From Nocardioides sp. (GTDB taxonomy: Bacteria > Actinomycetota > Actinomycetes > Propionibacteriales > Nocardioidaceae): a DNA stretch of 5,671 nucleotides. This document shows positions 5,594 to 5,671 of this stretch, in pieces. Position 1 is the stretch's first letter. Each line of letters opens with the position of its first letter. A program made the position numbers and the translations under genes. The notes below the pieces were generated by a model. That model did no database searches and had not been told where the DNA came from. It saw only the letters and a program-made list of their open reading frames with translations. The stretch is from the NCBI GenBank assembly GCA_003519585.1, contig DOWL01000211.1:27702-33372 (forward strand), read 5' to 3'.

Positions 5594-5671
5594 GCACGCC
5601 GGCGACCGCGCCTTAGCCCGGGGTGGCGGTGGGAAATCAACGTGTCGCGGGCCGGTGGTGGTTGAAAGGTC
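5594..5671. other. 78-bp tail after the macro gene, no assignable gene
   Basis: No recognised coding sequence. CCGGC (5599-5603) and CCGCG (5606-5610) can pair with CGCGG (5646-5650) and GCCGG (5651-5655) as a 10-bp stem with a 2-nt bulge, and ACCGC/GCGGT (5605-5609/5626-5630) is a competing stem. Neither has a T tract, so an intrinsic terminator is not supported. A + frame from GTG 5623 or 5629 and a - frame ending at 5637 both stay open to the window edge and could belong to a neighbour gene, but have no recognisable sequence. Confidence 0.3.

Noticed and set aside
5605..5630. An intrinsic terminator after the macro gene.
   Set aside because: The ACCGC/GCGGT stem is only 5 bp with a 16-nt loop and has no following T run.

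Overview
The window is very GC-rich with strong G/C at third codon positions. It uses GTG and TTG starts and has tightly packed genes. This points to a high-GC actinobacterium; the protein motifs and the many CGTAC/GTACG words look most like Nocardioidaceae (Nocardioides or a relative), which is an inference by eye. No RNA genes, insertion sequences, CRISPR arrays or prophage genes were seen, and it looks like ordinary chromosomal sequence.

Layout: (1) From the left edge to 1336 (+) runs the C-terminal half of a large fused FAD-linked oxidase / iron-sulfur oxidoreductase of the D-lactate or glycolate dehydrogenase type. (2) A 134-aa DUF1579-like protein (-) lies tail-to-tail with it, overlapping by 16 bp. 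(3) A 23-bp gap (1726-1748) separates that gene from the next. It holds two overlapping -10-like hexamers on opposite strands, each 6-7 nt from a start codon, so it reads as a compact divergent promoter making leaderless transcripts both ways. (4) On the + side, a 27-codon GTG-started membrane microprotein comes first. One base after its stop begins a TTG-started 411-aa methyltransferase of the Methyltransf_32 type. (5) Eight bases later comes a secreted, membrane-anchored beta-propeller-like protein. (6) After 24 bp comes a bacterial type IB DNA topoisomerase with its own possible leaderless promoter. (7) A macro-domain ADP-ribose hydrolase overlaps the topoisomerase by ATGA. (8) The last 78 bp have no assignable gene.

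The five + genes from 1749 to 5593 have gaps of 1, 8, 24 and -4 bp and could form one operon. The topoisomerase-macro pair is the most tightly coupled unit and suggests a DNA-topology or DNA-damage connection. The other genes do not make an obvious shared pathway. The points most worth a second look are the bidirectional leaderless promoter with its unannotated microprotein, the NAAS (instead of NAAN) active-site motif in the macro protein, and a perfect 15-nt palindrome inside a run of rare codons in the oxidase gene.
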